DNA from: Leptodactylus fallax | Taxonomy: Eukaryota > Chordata > Amphibia > Anura > Leptodactylidae | Assembly (NCBI GenBank): GCA_947044405.1 | Contig: CAMRHE010000018.1 | Coordinates: forward strand, 4,092,001 to 4,156,000 | Length of the DNA stretch: 64,000 nt | Direction: 5' to 3' | In this document: in pieces, positions 1 to 10,818 of the stretch | Layout of the letters: the number at the start of each line of letters is the position of its first letter | How positions within the stretch are numbered: position 1 is the stretch's first letter | Notes under the pieces: model-generated | Database searches by the model: none | What the model was told of the DNA's origin: nothing | Seen by the model: the letters and a program-made list of their open reading frames with translations, nothing else | Program-made: the position numbers and the translations under genes

Positions 1-1540
1 CAATGTACTGGCATATAAAGATATCTCTATATACCAATGCATTATGTAGGGACATTACAATACTACTGCAGCTTAATATAAGAAAAAAAAAAGTCTATTG
101 ACCTAATACAGCTTGTGGCTCAGTCAGTAGGGTAGACAGCCTTACATACTCTGTGTCATGGGCTCAGATACCTAAGGAAAAAAGTTATTAGTTAAACTTC
201 TAATTCATAGAAGATCTCCTGACAACTTCCTTATTAATATTCACAGTGCAGTGAATACTAATGAGCTGGCAACTGGGTAAAAAAACTATTCAACGGGTGA
301 CCTCACATGTTTTCAAAATTGTGCCAATCTTTACCTATGTTCTTTCAAATTATACTACACAAGATTTATCAACATGGTGCAAGCATTGTATACATTTTGA
401 GCAATTTGTGATATTTTGATATTTTTTTGTCAACAAGAAATGTGGTTGGTTCTCAAACATATGAAGAAAGTGACAATCATTTTTCAGACAATACAGAAGA
501 ATGCCATAGTCAGAAAAAAAGTTAGCCCTAGAGGTCTGCAAGCAATATTACATATATTAAAATGTTTCCTGAATTTTTTCAAATATTTCCTAAGACTTTG
601 AAACTATATAAAAGACATAGTTAATACTCAACCTTTAAATGTCAAACAATTCCAGCACCACTGCTCAGCCAATCACTGGCTTATGTGGTCATATATGCAT
701 GTACAGCATGTGACAGCTGAGGCCAGTGATTGGCTGCAGCATTTACATGAATGATGAATGTGATGTCATCACTACAGGACCAGGGGAACAAGAAAGACAG
801 AGACAGGAGCTGTGATACTAAAATGGTGGGACATTAAAAATTTTGAGTATACCCTGTTTCTTTCTTGTACAGTATTATGCCCCTAGGCAATTTATAAAAA
901 TCTCGGATTAACCCTTTAGTTTACAATAAATCAACTCATGTCAGAACATAAGATACCATAAGGCTTCTTTCACATCCGCACCGGGTGTCCGGCCGGCACA
1001 GATGTGACCAAAAGAACAGACGTCGTAACTGTGCTGTTATACTTCTTAAAATGATAATATGTACAGCTCTTATTAGTAAAATTTTAATTAATGTTTATAA
1101 AAAAAAACTAAACAAATTTTAAGGCATCAGACAATATATGGGATAATGAACATTAAAATCATGTTTGTCACATAAATGTGTTTTACACTATTCATAAGAC
1201 AGCTCTGACCTGTCTATAAATTTAGCACATTTAGCATCTTTTTAGCACATTTTATATTCAATGCATTCCTCTTCCAGGCAGGCAACACAAATAAACTGGA
1301 AGTGTATACAGACTAAGAAGCTCACTCAGGGACACTGTCTAGGCAGGGTTGTCAACTGTCTGTAAGTTCCTGGACAGTACATGGGAACTCTATCTAGTGT
1401 CTGTGAAAAAAATGGATATATTTATATGCTTTATTTTGAGGCTGATGGTACTTGAGCAGGTCAATAAGATTATATTGGTTTATATTGAAATATTACTTAT
1501 TATACTTTTAGTATATTTTTATCATTCATTATAGTTTTTT
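1..1540. other. Gene-free AT-rich stretch
   Basis: No exon or long credible reading frame is visible on either strand. There is a short inverted repeat: a 14-base arm reading agccaatcactggc near 667-680 and its complement near 722-735, typical of a small MITE relic. The rest is AT-rich and looks like intron or intergenic sequence. Confidence 0.5.
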
Positions 1541-1544
1541 AATT

Positions 1545-1985
1545 TGGTTGTAAAAGATGTTAGTTGTCTGTGATTTTTGACTAAGTTGTTGTGACAAAAA
1601 GAGAAATTCAGGTTGACGTATCCATAAGATAGAAGATAAATTGGTGGTTGGTGGGGGTCTAACTGCTGAGGCACCCACTGATCTTGGGATTTTACCCCCA
1701 TTGGAAACACAGCCAAAATGAAGGCAGCTAAATCCCTGGAGAACACAGACATGCCCACGCTCCCTTTTACTTCAATGGCAGCGCTGTTGTGAATGCAGTA
1801 AAAGATGAAGGCAGCTGAATCCCTGGTGGAGAGGATAAATATTGTTGGTAGCATAACCCTGTTAATTTGGTCCCTCAGCTGCTGGCATGTAAGAACCCTA
1901 TGTCTGTAAACCTTCAGTTTCCATTTATTCTGCCATACCGTGCTTAAACATAATGCTGACCAGGATTCATTTAATGGCAAATTAT
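1545..1985. repeat. Dispersed repeat relic, family not assigned
   Basis: The block contains the 'gggggtctaactgctgaggcaccc' type of wording and duplicated 'gaaggcagct(a/g)aatccctgg' segments (about 1720 and 1808) that recur in frog genomic repeats. The minus-strand 152-codon open frame over it has no recognisable domain and is treated as chance. Assignment rests on style only. Confidence 0.35.
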
Positions 1986-3208
1986 GAGATTTCGCTTAAA
2001 ATTTTTCCTCTGTAGAGGAAGTGTTGAAAAACGTAGACTTGCCAACCTTTTTTTTTTTACATTTCTTTGAAAGTCAGTTTTACACCCTTTCAGGACCAAC
2101 AGTGTACATGTATTTTTTTTGATTTACACAAGTTTTTGAAATTATTAACTATGCAGCGTGTGCTATACACATTTCACACTCACTGACAAAAAAATAACCC
2201 ACCAAGAAGGAGTTGTTGAATTGGAATGAAACCTTATATGTGTGAAGGTAATGATGATATATATAAGTGATTTCAATATTAGCGGAAAAGGATACGCTTA
2301 TTTGGTTAAACTGTACAACTGAGGGAAGCTCTAGTACCCTGTTGGGCCACCTGTACCCTGCTTATAAGATGACAATTGGTTGCAGTGTCAGACTGGGATG
2401 TCTAGGGCCCACCAGTGGAATTGCTTCAAGGGGCCCACCATCAGGACCCCTGCAGATCAGCGGTACCGAGACAGGGCGGCTAAAGGTAATAACATGTCGG
2501 GAGCCATGCTGCTCACCTGCCATAACATGTGCACCACTGCACTACCTAAACCTACTGCTACGACCTGTATGGCAAGTGAACAGCGTGGCTCCTAGAATTG
2601 TTACCATTATCTGTAGATCATCATTACATCACAGATGTAATATTGCTGGCCTATCCTAAGCACAGGCCATCAATATTAGGAAAATGGATAAATACTTTGA
2701 AAAGAATGTCCAGGAATTGGCACCACCCAAGTCCCGGGTGGGAGGTGTAAAATAAAAAATAAATAAAAAAGCATACTCACCTGTCCCCGGCGCTCCGTTG
2801 TCTGCTGCTAGTGTCCATTCAGTCTTGTGCCGGCACCTTCTTGCTGGGAGTTCTGCACCTCATGGGACCGCTAAGACCAATTAGGTACAGGATTTCCAGA
2901 AATGAGGCGCCACCATGAGACCGAACAGACACAGGCAGGGGACAACGGGGTGCTGGGGACAGGTGAGCATACTTTTTTTTAAATTTTTTTATTTTTACAC
3001 CTCCCTGGCAGCCGCCACAGTGGTCGCTCCAGTTAATAGACAACCTCTTTTAAGGGGTTGTCTGGGTCAAATTTTTTTATGGCCACTTCACTGGTCCCCC
3101 CCATACAGTGGCCTCTTCACTGGTCCCCCATACTGTATGGGAAACAGTGATGGGGCCATTATATTATGTGGGAGAAGTGATGGGGGCTAACATCCTGTGT
3201 GATGCATA

Positions 3209-3622
3209 TTAAAGGGATTGTCAATGGTTAATCTTTTTTATGGCCTATGGATAGGACATAAATACCTGATCAGTAGGGGGCTGACATACGGCACCATCAG
3301 CTGTACAGCGTCACTTCCGGCGCCTGTTCTGTACACAACACAGGGCCGGAAGTAGAAAGCTCCATCCGCTGTATAGTTGCCCGATGCCATCACTGTAGCT
3401 CAGCTCCCACTGACTTCAATAAGTGCTAAGATGCAGTGAAGGTGCCTGGCTAATATACAGTGGACAGAGCTTTCTGCTTCTGGCCCCATATTGTGTACAG
3501 GACAAGTACCAGAAGTGGCTCCGTACAGCTGATCGTTCCAGGGTCAGCCCCCAACAGATCAGGTATCTATGGTCTATCCTGAGGATCAACCATAACAAAT
3601 TATGCCTGGACAACCCCTTTAA
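3209..3622. mobile_element. TTAA MITE (T2/Kolobok-like)
   Basis: The left end is TTAAAGGGATTGTCAATGG and the right end is the complementary type, CTGGACAACCCCTTTAA. The arms are extended imperfect inverted repeats (for example 'gatcag' and 'cctatggataggac' on the left, 'gatcaggtatctatggtctatcct' type wording on the right). TTAA target sites with TTAAAGGRR ends are the known signature of the frog T2 MITE superfamily. Confidence 0.7.
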
Positions 3623-3646
3623 TATACCCCCCTAATGTGCCACACT

Positions 3647-4039
3647 TTAAAGAGGTTGTCCAGTATAATTTTTTTTTCTTTTTTTATAATTAGTCTGGGG
3701 GAGGTGAACCCCTCCCCCCCAAAAAACAAAAACATACTAAACATACTCACCTATCCCCGGTCCTCCGGTGTCAGCAGGTCCCAAGACGGTCCGGTCCTGC
3801 AGCTCCGCTGTCTTCTTTTGCTAGAAGTCCTGTGACGTCCAAGGTTCCTTCCTTTAGGCCGCCGATTGGCCTCAGGGGTCACGTGACGTCACAAGTAGTC
3901 ACGTGCAGGTGGTACTTGCGCTGGAAGAGAGCTGCAGGAACGAACCGCGCTTGGAGACACCGGGGGCAGGAGAGGGAGTTTTTTTTTTTTTTCACCTGTG
4001 TAATTAAAAAAAAAAAGTTATCCTGCACAACCCCTTTAA
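3647..4039. mobile_element. TTAA MITE (T2/Kolobok-like), CpG-rich core
   Basis: The ends are TTAAAGAGGTTGTCCAGTAT and, on the right, CCTGCACAACCCCTTTAA. The core around 3755-3975 is rich in CpG and carries GACGTC and CACGTGAC motifs. Long T and A runs lie near each end. The element sits 25 bp from the previous MITE, suggesting a clustered insertion site. No coding sequence. Confidence 0.65.
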
Positions 4040-4311
4040 TGTCCCCCAGGCTACTGGCCTCCATTAGTTATCATTTTGCCAATGCAAATGCATTGGCAGA
4101 GGAGTAACTAAGGTCTTGTGGGCCTGGTGTAAACTTTTGTCCGGGGCCACCTACACCCTCCCTAGAGAGAATTCTTGACAGTGACGGTTAAGGGTGCTAC
4201 AGCGATATCTCAGATACTTGAAAGGGATACAGCTTTAGAACCCACAACTGTAGTTATCAAGAATACGGTGAGTGAGCAGCGCAGTGCCCGGCATGTAAAC
4301 AATACTGGGAC

Positions 4312-5390
4312 AGTATAATATGCTCCACAGTGGCCCCCACACAGTATTATATGCTCCACAGTGGCCCCACACAGTATTATATACCCACAGTGGCCCCCAC
4401 ACTGTATTATATACCCACAGTGGCCCCCACACAATATTATATGCTCACAGTGGCCCCCACACAGTATTATATGCTCACAGTGGCCCCCACACAGTATTAT
4501 ATGCCCACAGTGGCCCCCACACAGTATTATATGCCCACAGTGGCCCACACACAGTATTATATGCTCACAGTGGCCCCCACACAGAATTATATGCCCACAG
4601 TGGCCCCCACACAGTATTATATACCCACAATGGCCCCCACACAGTAATATATGCCCACAGTGGCACCCACACTGTATTATATACCCACAATGGCCCCCAC
4701 ACAGTATTATATACCCACAGTGGCCCCCACACTGTATTATATACCCACAGTGGCCCCCACACAATATTATATGCTCACAGTGGCCCCCACACAGTATTAT
4801 ATGCCCACAGTGGCCCCCACACAGTATTATATGCCCACAGTGGCCCACACACAGTATTATATGCTCACAGTGGCCCCCACACAGAATTATATGCCCACAG
4901 TGGCCCCCACACAGTATTATATACCCACAATGGCCCCCACACAGTAATATATGCCCACAGTGGCACCCACACTGTATTATATACCCACAATGGCCCCCAC
5001 ACAGTATTATATACCCACAGTGGCCCCCACACTGTATTATATACCCACAGTGGCCCCCACACAATATTATATGCTCACAGTGGCCCCCACACAGTATTAT
5101 ATGCTCACAGTGGCCCCCACACAGTATTATATGCCCACAGTGGCCCCCACACAGTATTATATGCCCACAGTGGCCCACACACAGTATTATATGCTCACAG
5201 TGGCCCCCACACAGAATTATATGCCCACAGTGGCCCCCACACAGTATTATATACCCACAATGGCCCCACACAGTAAAAGCCCACAGTGGCCCCCACAAAA
5301 CCCCGGGCCCCACACAGTAATATATGCCCACAGTGGCCCACACAGTGTTATATGCCCACAGTGGCTCACACACACTATTAGATGCTCCAC
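4312..5390. repeat. 30-bp minisatellite with higher-order repeat structure
   Basis: About 35 tandem copies of a 30-bp unit of the form CAGTATTATATGCYCACAG + TGGCCCCCACA run through 4320-5270 and degrade to about 5390. Variants such as 'acagaattat', 'actgtattat' and 'tggcacccac' recur in fixed order, giving a superunit of 11 copies (4381-4710), then 10 copies (4711-5010), then a third partial superunit from 5011. Because 30 is a multiple of three, several frames on both strands stay open for over 300 codons; these are not genes. Confidence 0.95.
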
Positions 5391-5421
5391 AGTGCCCCCC
5401 CCCTCACCAGAGCCGATGCTA

Positions 5422-5462
5422 TTATTATACTCTGGGGTCTCCTCAGACCCCAGAATATAATA
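5422..5462. repeat. Perfect-type hairpin at array boundary
   Basis: TTATTATACTCTGGGGTCT is followed by a 4-base loop and its near-exact complement (one mismatch). It marks the junction of the 30-bp array with the CpG-rich body, as in the other hAT copies in this window (19405, 24089, 34324, 36558). Confidence 0.85.
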
Positions 5463-5807
5463 AGTAGAGGCCCAGGAGAAGTGATTAAAAATAACAAACA
5501 CTTATACTCACCTTGTCTTACCTCTCCGGGGCATCCTTGCTCTGTCCTGCTGTCTTTCCCATCTTCCTTGGTCCCTACGTCCCGTGCCTCAGACGTCACC
5601 GCTGGGGCCTATGATTGGACCTCTGCGGTCATGTCGGGCGTGATGACGTCATTATGCTGGCGCGCCCATGTCACCTCTGGAGCCTAACCAAAGGCCCCTG
5701 CAGTAAGCCGGAAAAGCGCCGGAGACGATGCTGCGCCCAGGACAGGTATTTTTTTTATTTTTTGTCACTTTCCCTGGGCTGGCATGCCCTTTCCATTAAC
5801 AATAGGT

Positions 5808-5844
5808 GTAGCGGTCGGGGAACCAGGCTTTCCCCGACCGCTAT
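5808..5844. repeat. Short palindrome in hAT right arm
   Basis: TAGCGGTCGGGGAA and its complement TTCCCCGACCGCTA face each other across a short loop. It lies in the GC-rich right arm of the hAT element and has no coding context. Confidence 0.7.
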
Positions 5845-5951
5845 CATGGTAGTCAGGGGCCCCGGCCACTTCCATCTGGCTGCGGGCCCCGTACCCCTGT
5901 GGTTGCGGTTGCACCCCCTGCGACCACGATCCTTACGCCACTGTCCATTGG

Positions 5952-6021
5952 TCAGGGGCCCGATCGGGATGGTCAGGGGCCTGAACGGGACCCTGACCAT
6001 CCTGATCGGACCCCTGACCTT
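5952..6021. repeat. 70-bp hairpin flanked by octamer duplication
   Basis: Arms of about 29 bases beginning TCAGGGGCCCGATCGG and ending CGGACCCCTGACC enclose a loop of about 11 bases. The hairpin is bounded by TCCATTGG (5944-5951) and TGCATTGG (6022-6029), so it may be a separate tiny insertion next to the hAT right end or part of that end. Confidence 0.7.
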
Positions 6022-6117
6022 TGCATTGGCAAAATGAAGACTAAATATAGTTGGGGCTTGGGGCCCACCGGGGGATTCACCAGTTCCCCAGTGGGCCAGT
6101 CCTACCCTGATTGGTTG

Positions 6118-6500
6118 GGCATTGAGGCATGCAAGTTCCATATCGTATCCTGCAGCACATTTGCCCATAGATGTTGCAGCTGGGCCTTTAATGCTATGAG
6201 AAACAACACACGTAATGTAATTTGTAAAACAAATTTGCCCCCTAATTCATGGGTGACCATGGCCTTAAGAGAGGTGACTCATTTAGTGTAGGGACCCACC
6301 TAACAGAGGTCGCCTTGAGGGGGAAGGTGGAATTACAATTACAGTTTGATCAAAATGTAAACACCAAGTACCTCATATTCATGTATCCTTATATACAGTA
6401 GGTATTTGCAAACTGGGTACATTATTGTTTTTTCTAAATGAGTTTATATTAGTATACATCAATATATTTCAGATTAATACACATCATACTGTTATATCAC
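6118..6500. other. Intronic stretch without recognised feature
   Basis: This lies between the hAT element and the TTC29 exon on its downstream side. It is AT-rich and I see no exon, RNA gene or clear repeat in it. Confidence 0.4.
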
Positions 6501-6504
6501 TTAC

Positions 6505-6590
6505 TTTGATTGCAATTTGTAGATTTCCAGATGAAATATGAGCTAATCCAAGTCGATACGCTGCTTCACCTTCCATTTTTTTATCATATC
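6505..6590 (-). CDS. TTC29: TTC29 internal exon (86 bp)
   Basis: Read on the minus strand, the exon follows a ttctttcag acceptor and ends at a gtaagt donor. It starts with two bases that complete the Gly codon left open by the exon at 10819-11031, then encodes [17 protein letters not shown] and ends IAIK in phase 0. Human TTC29 as I recall it has a DKKME..ASYYLGLAHLA segment directly after the preceding exon's KEG, so both sequence and phase agree. It is a TPR helix pair. The next exon (the segment after IAIK) should lie at lower coordinates and was not found in the window. Too short to stand out as an ORF. Confidence 0.88.
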
Positions 6591-7569
6591 CTGAAAGAAG
6601 AGCAAACTTAACTGAATAAAATGAGACATCTCTTAAAGGGATTGTCTTACAACAACAACCACTATCAATTTGTCCTATTAGGGCATATAGATATCATAAA
6701 GAGGCAAGACCCAACTATATGTGCATACATCACAGGAACCATCATTCAACTGAACTGCTGATTGCCAGGGTAGGAGTATATTCACACAATGAGTGATGGC
6801 TGTTTTGTGTTCAATGTTAGATGTTTTTTTGTCTGTTTTAACGAGCTGTTATAAAACAGGACATGTTCTATTTTTGGCCATTTTGCTGGCCCCCATTGAA
6901 GTCAATATGTCAATTTTTAACAGCCATCAGATCAGATTTGCATCTGAGTGATGAGCGTTAAAAACAGACCAGTGGGTTGGGTCAAAAAAAAAAAAAAGGA
7001 CACAATTAGATTCATCCGATTTTTAGTAATACATTAAAAATGGATGCAAAACAGATAATCAAGAAAAACACAAAACAGATGTATTCTTAATGGCCACTAA
7101 ATGTCCTCGATTGTGTATATACAGACTTAGGGACACATCTTATTTTTAAAATGGTGTTAGTTAATGCAACCCCTTCAATAGTTCTATAGTAGATCTATGA
7201 ATGGATATTTTGTACTGATCATCTTCAATCCTTAAATGTAAGTCTAGAGGCCATTTAGGTGCAATAATTCATTTCATAATAAATATAGTACCGAAAATAC
7301 ATGAATATCACATTTGTGAACACCACTTCAAGATTAGTAGAAAGCAACCACATTTGTAGGAAAATATTACATTGGCCTCAGCTCTTTTACATTATCCCAA
7401 AATATTTTTGTAAAAATGCAATGCTGTCTTGATCATGTCACTATTGATATTTCAAAACATATTCCAGTGCAGTGGCTACTGTGCAGTCATAGTTGACATA
7501 TAACACTGTTTTAGAAAGATAATTTTTTGATATTTACTGTACAGTGCTCCCTTTGGAAAGATGACGTCT
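6591..7569. other. TTC29 intron, dispersed repeat pieces
   Basis: This belongs to the 4.2-kb intron between two TTC29 exons. It begins near 6636 with an AAAGGGATTGTC end of the T2 type. No exon or RNA gene is seen. Confidence 0.4.
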
Positions 7570-8689
7570 GAGTGCCTCAACCACTTTCAGCTCCACCCTT
7601 GGGACTCATACAGACTAAGGACCCATGCACCTAGCTCGGACCTAGCCCTGACAAGACCCCTTGCTCTCTACTGCCAACTGCAGCCGGAGACTTGTATAGA
7701 CATAGGCCCTAGTAACCACGATCGGACCTTATTTGCCCTTCCTACCTGACATCCCCAGCCTGCCATCACCCTTGCCCGATCTTCCCCCAGTCCCCCAACC
7801 TTCTTGTTGATTCTGGCCATCCTGAGCTGCGGCCCTCCCCTCCCCTGCTTCATCTGGCCCTCATGCCTACCGCTGTCGGCGCCTTCTGTGTTTCACTTTG
7901 GCCTGGGGTGTTGGGAACTTGTCCGGCCAGCGGCAATCCCCCAATGGCTGGGACCCCCCCAACCTTATGTCTCCACTTGGTCACCACTGCCACCCTGGCC
8001 ACTCTGTCCGTTATGCACCCTTGGATGTCATCTGTTCTGCCTAACATTCTGAACCCCCCAAGCAATGTGCACGACTCAAGAGAGCATCAAGGCTCCCACC
8101 ACCGCCCACTCCTGTTAAAGTGCACACACAGACTTCAGCAGAGATCAGCTACTAGATATTAGGAAGTCCATGCCGTGTTCGGAAAGAGGCTGTGGATTCC
8201 AAGGGAAATCATGAGACAGTTTAAGGGACGTAGAAGGCCAAAGTGAGACGCAGTTGACCCAAACTCTTTATCCCATCAGTCATTATGGGTAATGTGTGCT
8301 ACATCTCCAGGAAGATGGATGAGCTCTGTGCCCTTGTCCTAGACCAGAAGTACTTCTTTGAGTGCAGTGTTGTGTGGTTCACCGAATCCTGGATAAATAG
8401 GGATATCCCGGACTTGATTGTCACCGTCCCTGGATTTACTACCGTCAGAGTGGACAGAGACACAGAGGTCACAAGCAAGTTGAAGGGAGGGGGGTGTGGT
8501 CCTGTTCATTATCAAAAGGTGGTGTTCGAGTGCCCATATTACAGTGTGGTACTGCCACTGCTGCAAAGATGCTGAGATTGTCGTGGTCGCTAGGTGTCCG
8601 TACTACCTCCCTAAGAGTTCTCAGTAGTAGTCATTATTACAGTGTACATTTCCCCCTCTGCTGTTTGTGACAACACTCTGGCTAGTGTG

Positions 8690-8892
8690 ACAACATCTGC
8701 AAGGAGTTTGTATGTTCTCCCCGTGTTTGCGTGGGTTTCCTCCGGGTACTCCGGTTTCCTCCCACACTCCAAAGGCATACTGATAGGGAATGTAGATTGT
8801 GAGCCCTATATGGGACAGTGACTGACAATGTCTGTAAAGCGCTGCGGAATATGATGGCACTATATAAGTAAGCATAATAAATAAATAAATAA
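8690..8892 (+). repeat. V-SINE-like element
   Basis: The segment contains TTTGTATGTTCTCCCCGTG, GTGGGTTTCCTCCGGGT and CCGGTTTCCTCCCACACTCC, which I recognise as the conserved central domain of vertebrate V-SINEs (such as DANA/HE1). A tail containing 'taaagcgctgcggaatatg' and an AATA(AATA)n end follow. It lies inside the LINE endonuclease coding relic. Confidence 0.75.
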
Positions 8893-9124
8893 AATAGTGT
8901 GGTCTAAGGGCTACAAATGAGATATCCCCAAGCTCTCATGACTGTGTCCCGAAACTTCAACTACATTGATATCACTGGCCATCTACCCAAATTCTACCAA
9001 TATGTTGAGGAGCCGAAAAGGGAAGAGAAAACACTGGAACTGATGTTTGCCAATATCAATGACGCCTACAGACAGGTGCAACTGTGAAAGATGTGGCTCC
9101 ATAGCAAACGTTAGCTTTGCTGAT

Positions 9125-9470
9125 CCTTTCACACAGTATATAGCCCCTTTATTGGTCCCCATACAACATATTGCCTCTTTTACTGTCCTGATACAGTATA
9201 CTGCCCCTATTACAGGCCATCATACAGTAAGTTCCCCCTATACAGACCCCCATACAGTAAGCGCACCTGTTACAGGCCCTAAGGGCTTTACTGTATGGGG
9301 GTCTGTAACAGGGGCTTCTACTGTATGGGAGACTGTAACAGGCTTCCTTACTGTATGGAGGCCTGCAACAGGGGCCCTTACTAAATGGAGATCAGTAACA
9401 AGGCCCTTACTGTATGGATGTCTGTAACAGTAGCCCTTAATGAATGGGGACCCAACATATGTGCCCTTAT
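9125..9470. repeat. 30-bp array with internal strand inversion
   Basis: Units of about 30 bp containing CATACAGTAAG and CTGTTACAGGCCC read forward up to about 9285. The same units then read in reverse complement (TTACTGTATGGGG, CTGTAACAGGGGC) to about 9470. The array lies inside the LINE relic, splitting endonuclease from reverse transcriptase remains. Confidence 0.8.
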
Positions 9471-10150
9471 TGTTGAGCCTGCTAACGTTCTAAATAAATA
9501 GTTCAACGGATTCAGCGACACTGGTTTAGCCATCGAGGGTGGTGAAAAATTAGCTTAAGATAGCAGAGGGTCCTTTGGTTAATCCCAGTACCCAAGAAAC
9601 CCATTGTTGGTGATATGGCCAGCTACCTCCTGATTGCGATCATCTCGCAAGTCATGAAAGTCTTCCAGAGAATTGTACTGTTCTTCCTAATGCCTGTGTG
9701 GCCCCCTCCCCCAGGGTGTCTGACATGACGAAGATTGAGAAAGTAATTAGGTGGGACGGTTCTATGATCAGGACTGAGCTGGATGTCTGGGACGCAGTCT
9801 TAAAGCTGAGGACTCCATTCAATTGTGATGAATCTAAAGCATCCTTTCCACAGCTTGGTGATCGGGCAACAGAGTAACTTTAGTGGGAAGTTTGTCCAGC
9901 CACGCTGCTGTAATGAGTGATTTAGGAGGTCATTCATTCCCTCTGCCATAGCATGATTCAATGGAACTGTCAATCACATCTCTGGGTACTTGGGGATACT
10001 CCTGACCTGAAACCCTCATTGACCCCCATGGACTATGTATGTATCCTTTTGCCTGCAAAGCACTGTATCATGTAATTCATGTAATATAATGCTGAGCTGT
10101 TGGACAATGAATTTCCGTTGCAGATCAATAATGTATTTTATTCTATTATT

Positions 10151-10818
10151 AGGGCTCAGCGGCTAAGTGTATTTTGGAGAGCAGACAGAAGGCTTCTTTA
10201 GTGATCAATTACAGTGAAGAAAAGAGAACAGAGGTGGCTGGGAACCGGGACTGATGTCACAAGCCTGACCACTGCAGCTAGATAGCAGAAGTGGCCTGAA
10301 ACCTTTGTAAACACTGAGGAGACATAATAAGCAGTATCTGACAAATGGAGCAAGATAGATACAACAATGTATTGGGTAAAACACTTCAGTTAGCTTATAC
10401 TACAACTATATATGATCAGAATCACTATATTTGATTCAGTAAATGGAAATACCCCTTTAATTTTTCTGTGACCTTTGCCTCACAAAGATAAATTACTTAT
10501 ATGACTTAATGGTTTAAAACATAAAAATGAAAAAACAAACTGCACAGGAAACAAAGTGACAACAAATTTACCTTTATAGAGCATTAACTTTTTGCAAAGC
10601 AGAACAAAATATGTTTCATAAATTTTGGTTTAGAACTCCAACTGCAAATTTCATACAATGAAGCCTGTTTTACAGAAAAGTAAATATATTGATGGCATTT
10701 GTCTCTGAAAATGGAAGGAAATGATCACCTAGCCAAACATTCCACAGCATTTAGTTTACTCGTGGGCAAAAGAAGAGTACATTAAAAAATATATGTGAGA
10801 GTGTTATTTTCCACCTAC
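10151..10818. other. TTC29 intron near exon, no feature seen
   Basis: This is AT-rich sequence between the LINE relic and the TTC29 exon. No additional exon or repeat was recognised. Confidence 0.4.

Larger units (their letters stand above)
4097..5943. mobile_element. Non-autonomous hAT element carrying an expanded minisatellite
   Basis: The left end begins CAGAGGAGTAACTAAGG and the right end is CCTTACGCCACTG, matching an inverted-repeat pair of the form CAGTGGCGTAACTA. The left flank is TGCATTGG (4089-4096); the right flank is TCCATTGG (5944-5951), a 7 of 8 match. Inside are the 30-bp array (4312-5390), one hairpin (5422-5462) and a CpG-rich body with a palindrome (5808-5844). The TIR resembles that of the element at 23785-24632, which has the same internal order. 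No transposase remains. Confidence 0.75.
2383..6109. mobile_element. Composite hAT-type element with perfect 8-bp target duplication
   Basis: The left end begins CAGTGTCAGACTGGGATG and the right end, read on the minus strand, begins CAGGGTAGGACTGGCCCAC, so the ends are related inverted repeats of the CA...TG hAT type. The flanking octamer ATTGGTTG is identical at 2375-2382 and 6110-6117, as expected for hAT insertion. No transposase is present. About 3.7 kb lie between the ends, but most of that is later insertions: two TTAA MITEs (3209-3622, 3647-4039) and a second hAT element (4097-5943). The original element was probably well under 2 kb. Confidence 0.85.
7570..10150 (+). pseudogene. LINE retrotransposon relic (Rex1/Babar- or L2/CR1-like), interrupted
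   Basis: Fragments of a non-LTR retrotransposon protein run in order on the plus strand. An apurinic endonuclease-like N-terminus is seen at about 8285-8500 (KMDELCAL, WFTESWINRDIPD, VPGFTTVRVDRD). A later endonuclease piece is at about 8940-9090 (DITGHLPKFYQYVEEP, LELMFANINDAYR). A reverse-transcriptase start is at about 9565-9690 (PVPKKPIVGDMASYLLIAI, VMKVFQRIV). The 5' part (7570-8270) is GC-rich and non-coding, and the 3' part ends near 10150 in 'aatttccgttgcagatcaataatgtatt'-type wording. Stops and frameshifts are frequent. A V-SINE (8690-8892) and a 30-bp array (9125-9470) interrupt it. The family name is from recall of similar fish and frog LINEs and is tentative. Confidence 0.7.

Noticed and set aside
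1522..1980. 152-codon minus-strand ORF
   Set aside because: It coincides with a dispersed repeat, and there is no recognisable protein family or splice context.
4320..5276. Regular 30-bp spacing resembling a CRISPR array
   Set aside because: Units are contiguous with no unique spacers, no cas genes are present and the surroundings are vertebrate; it is a minisatellite.
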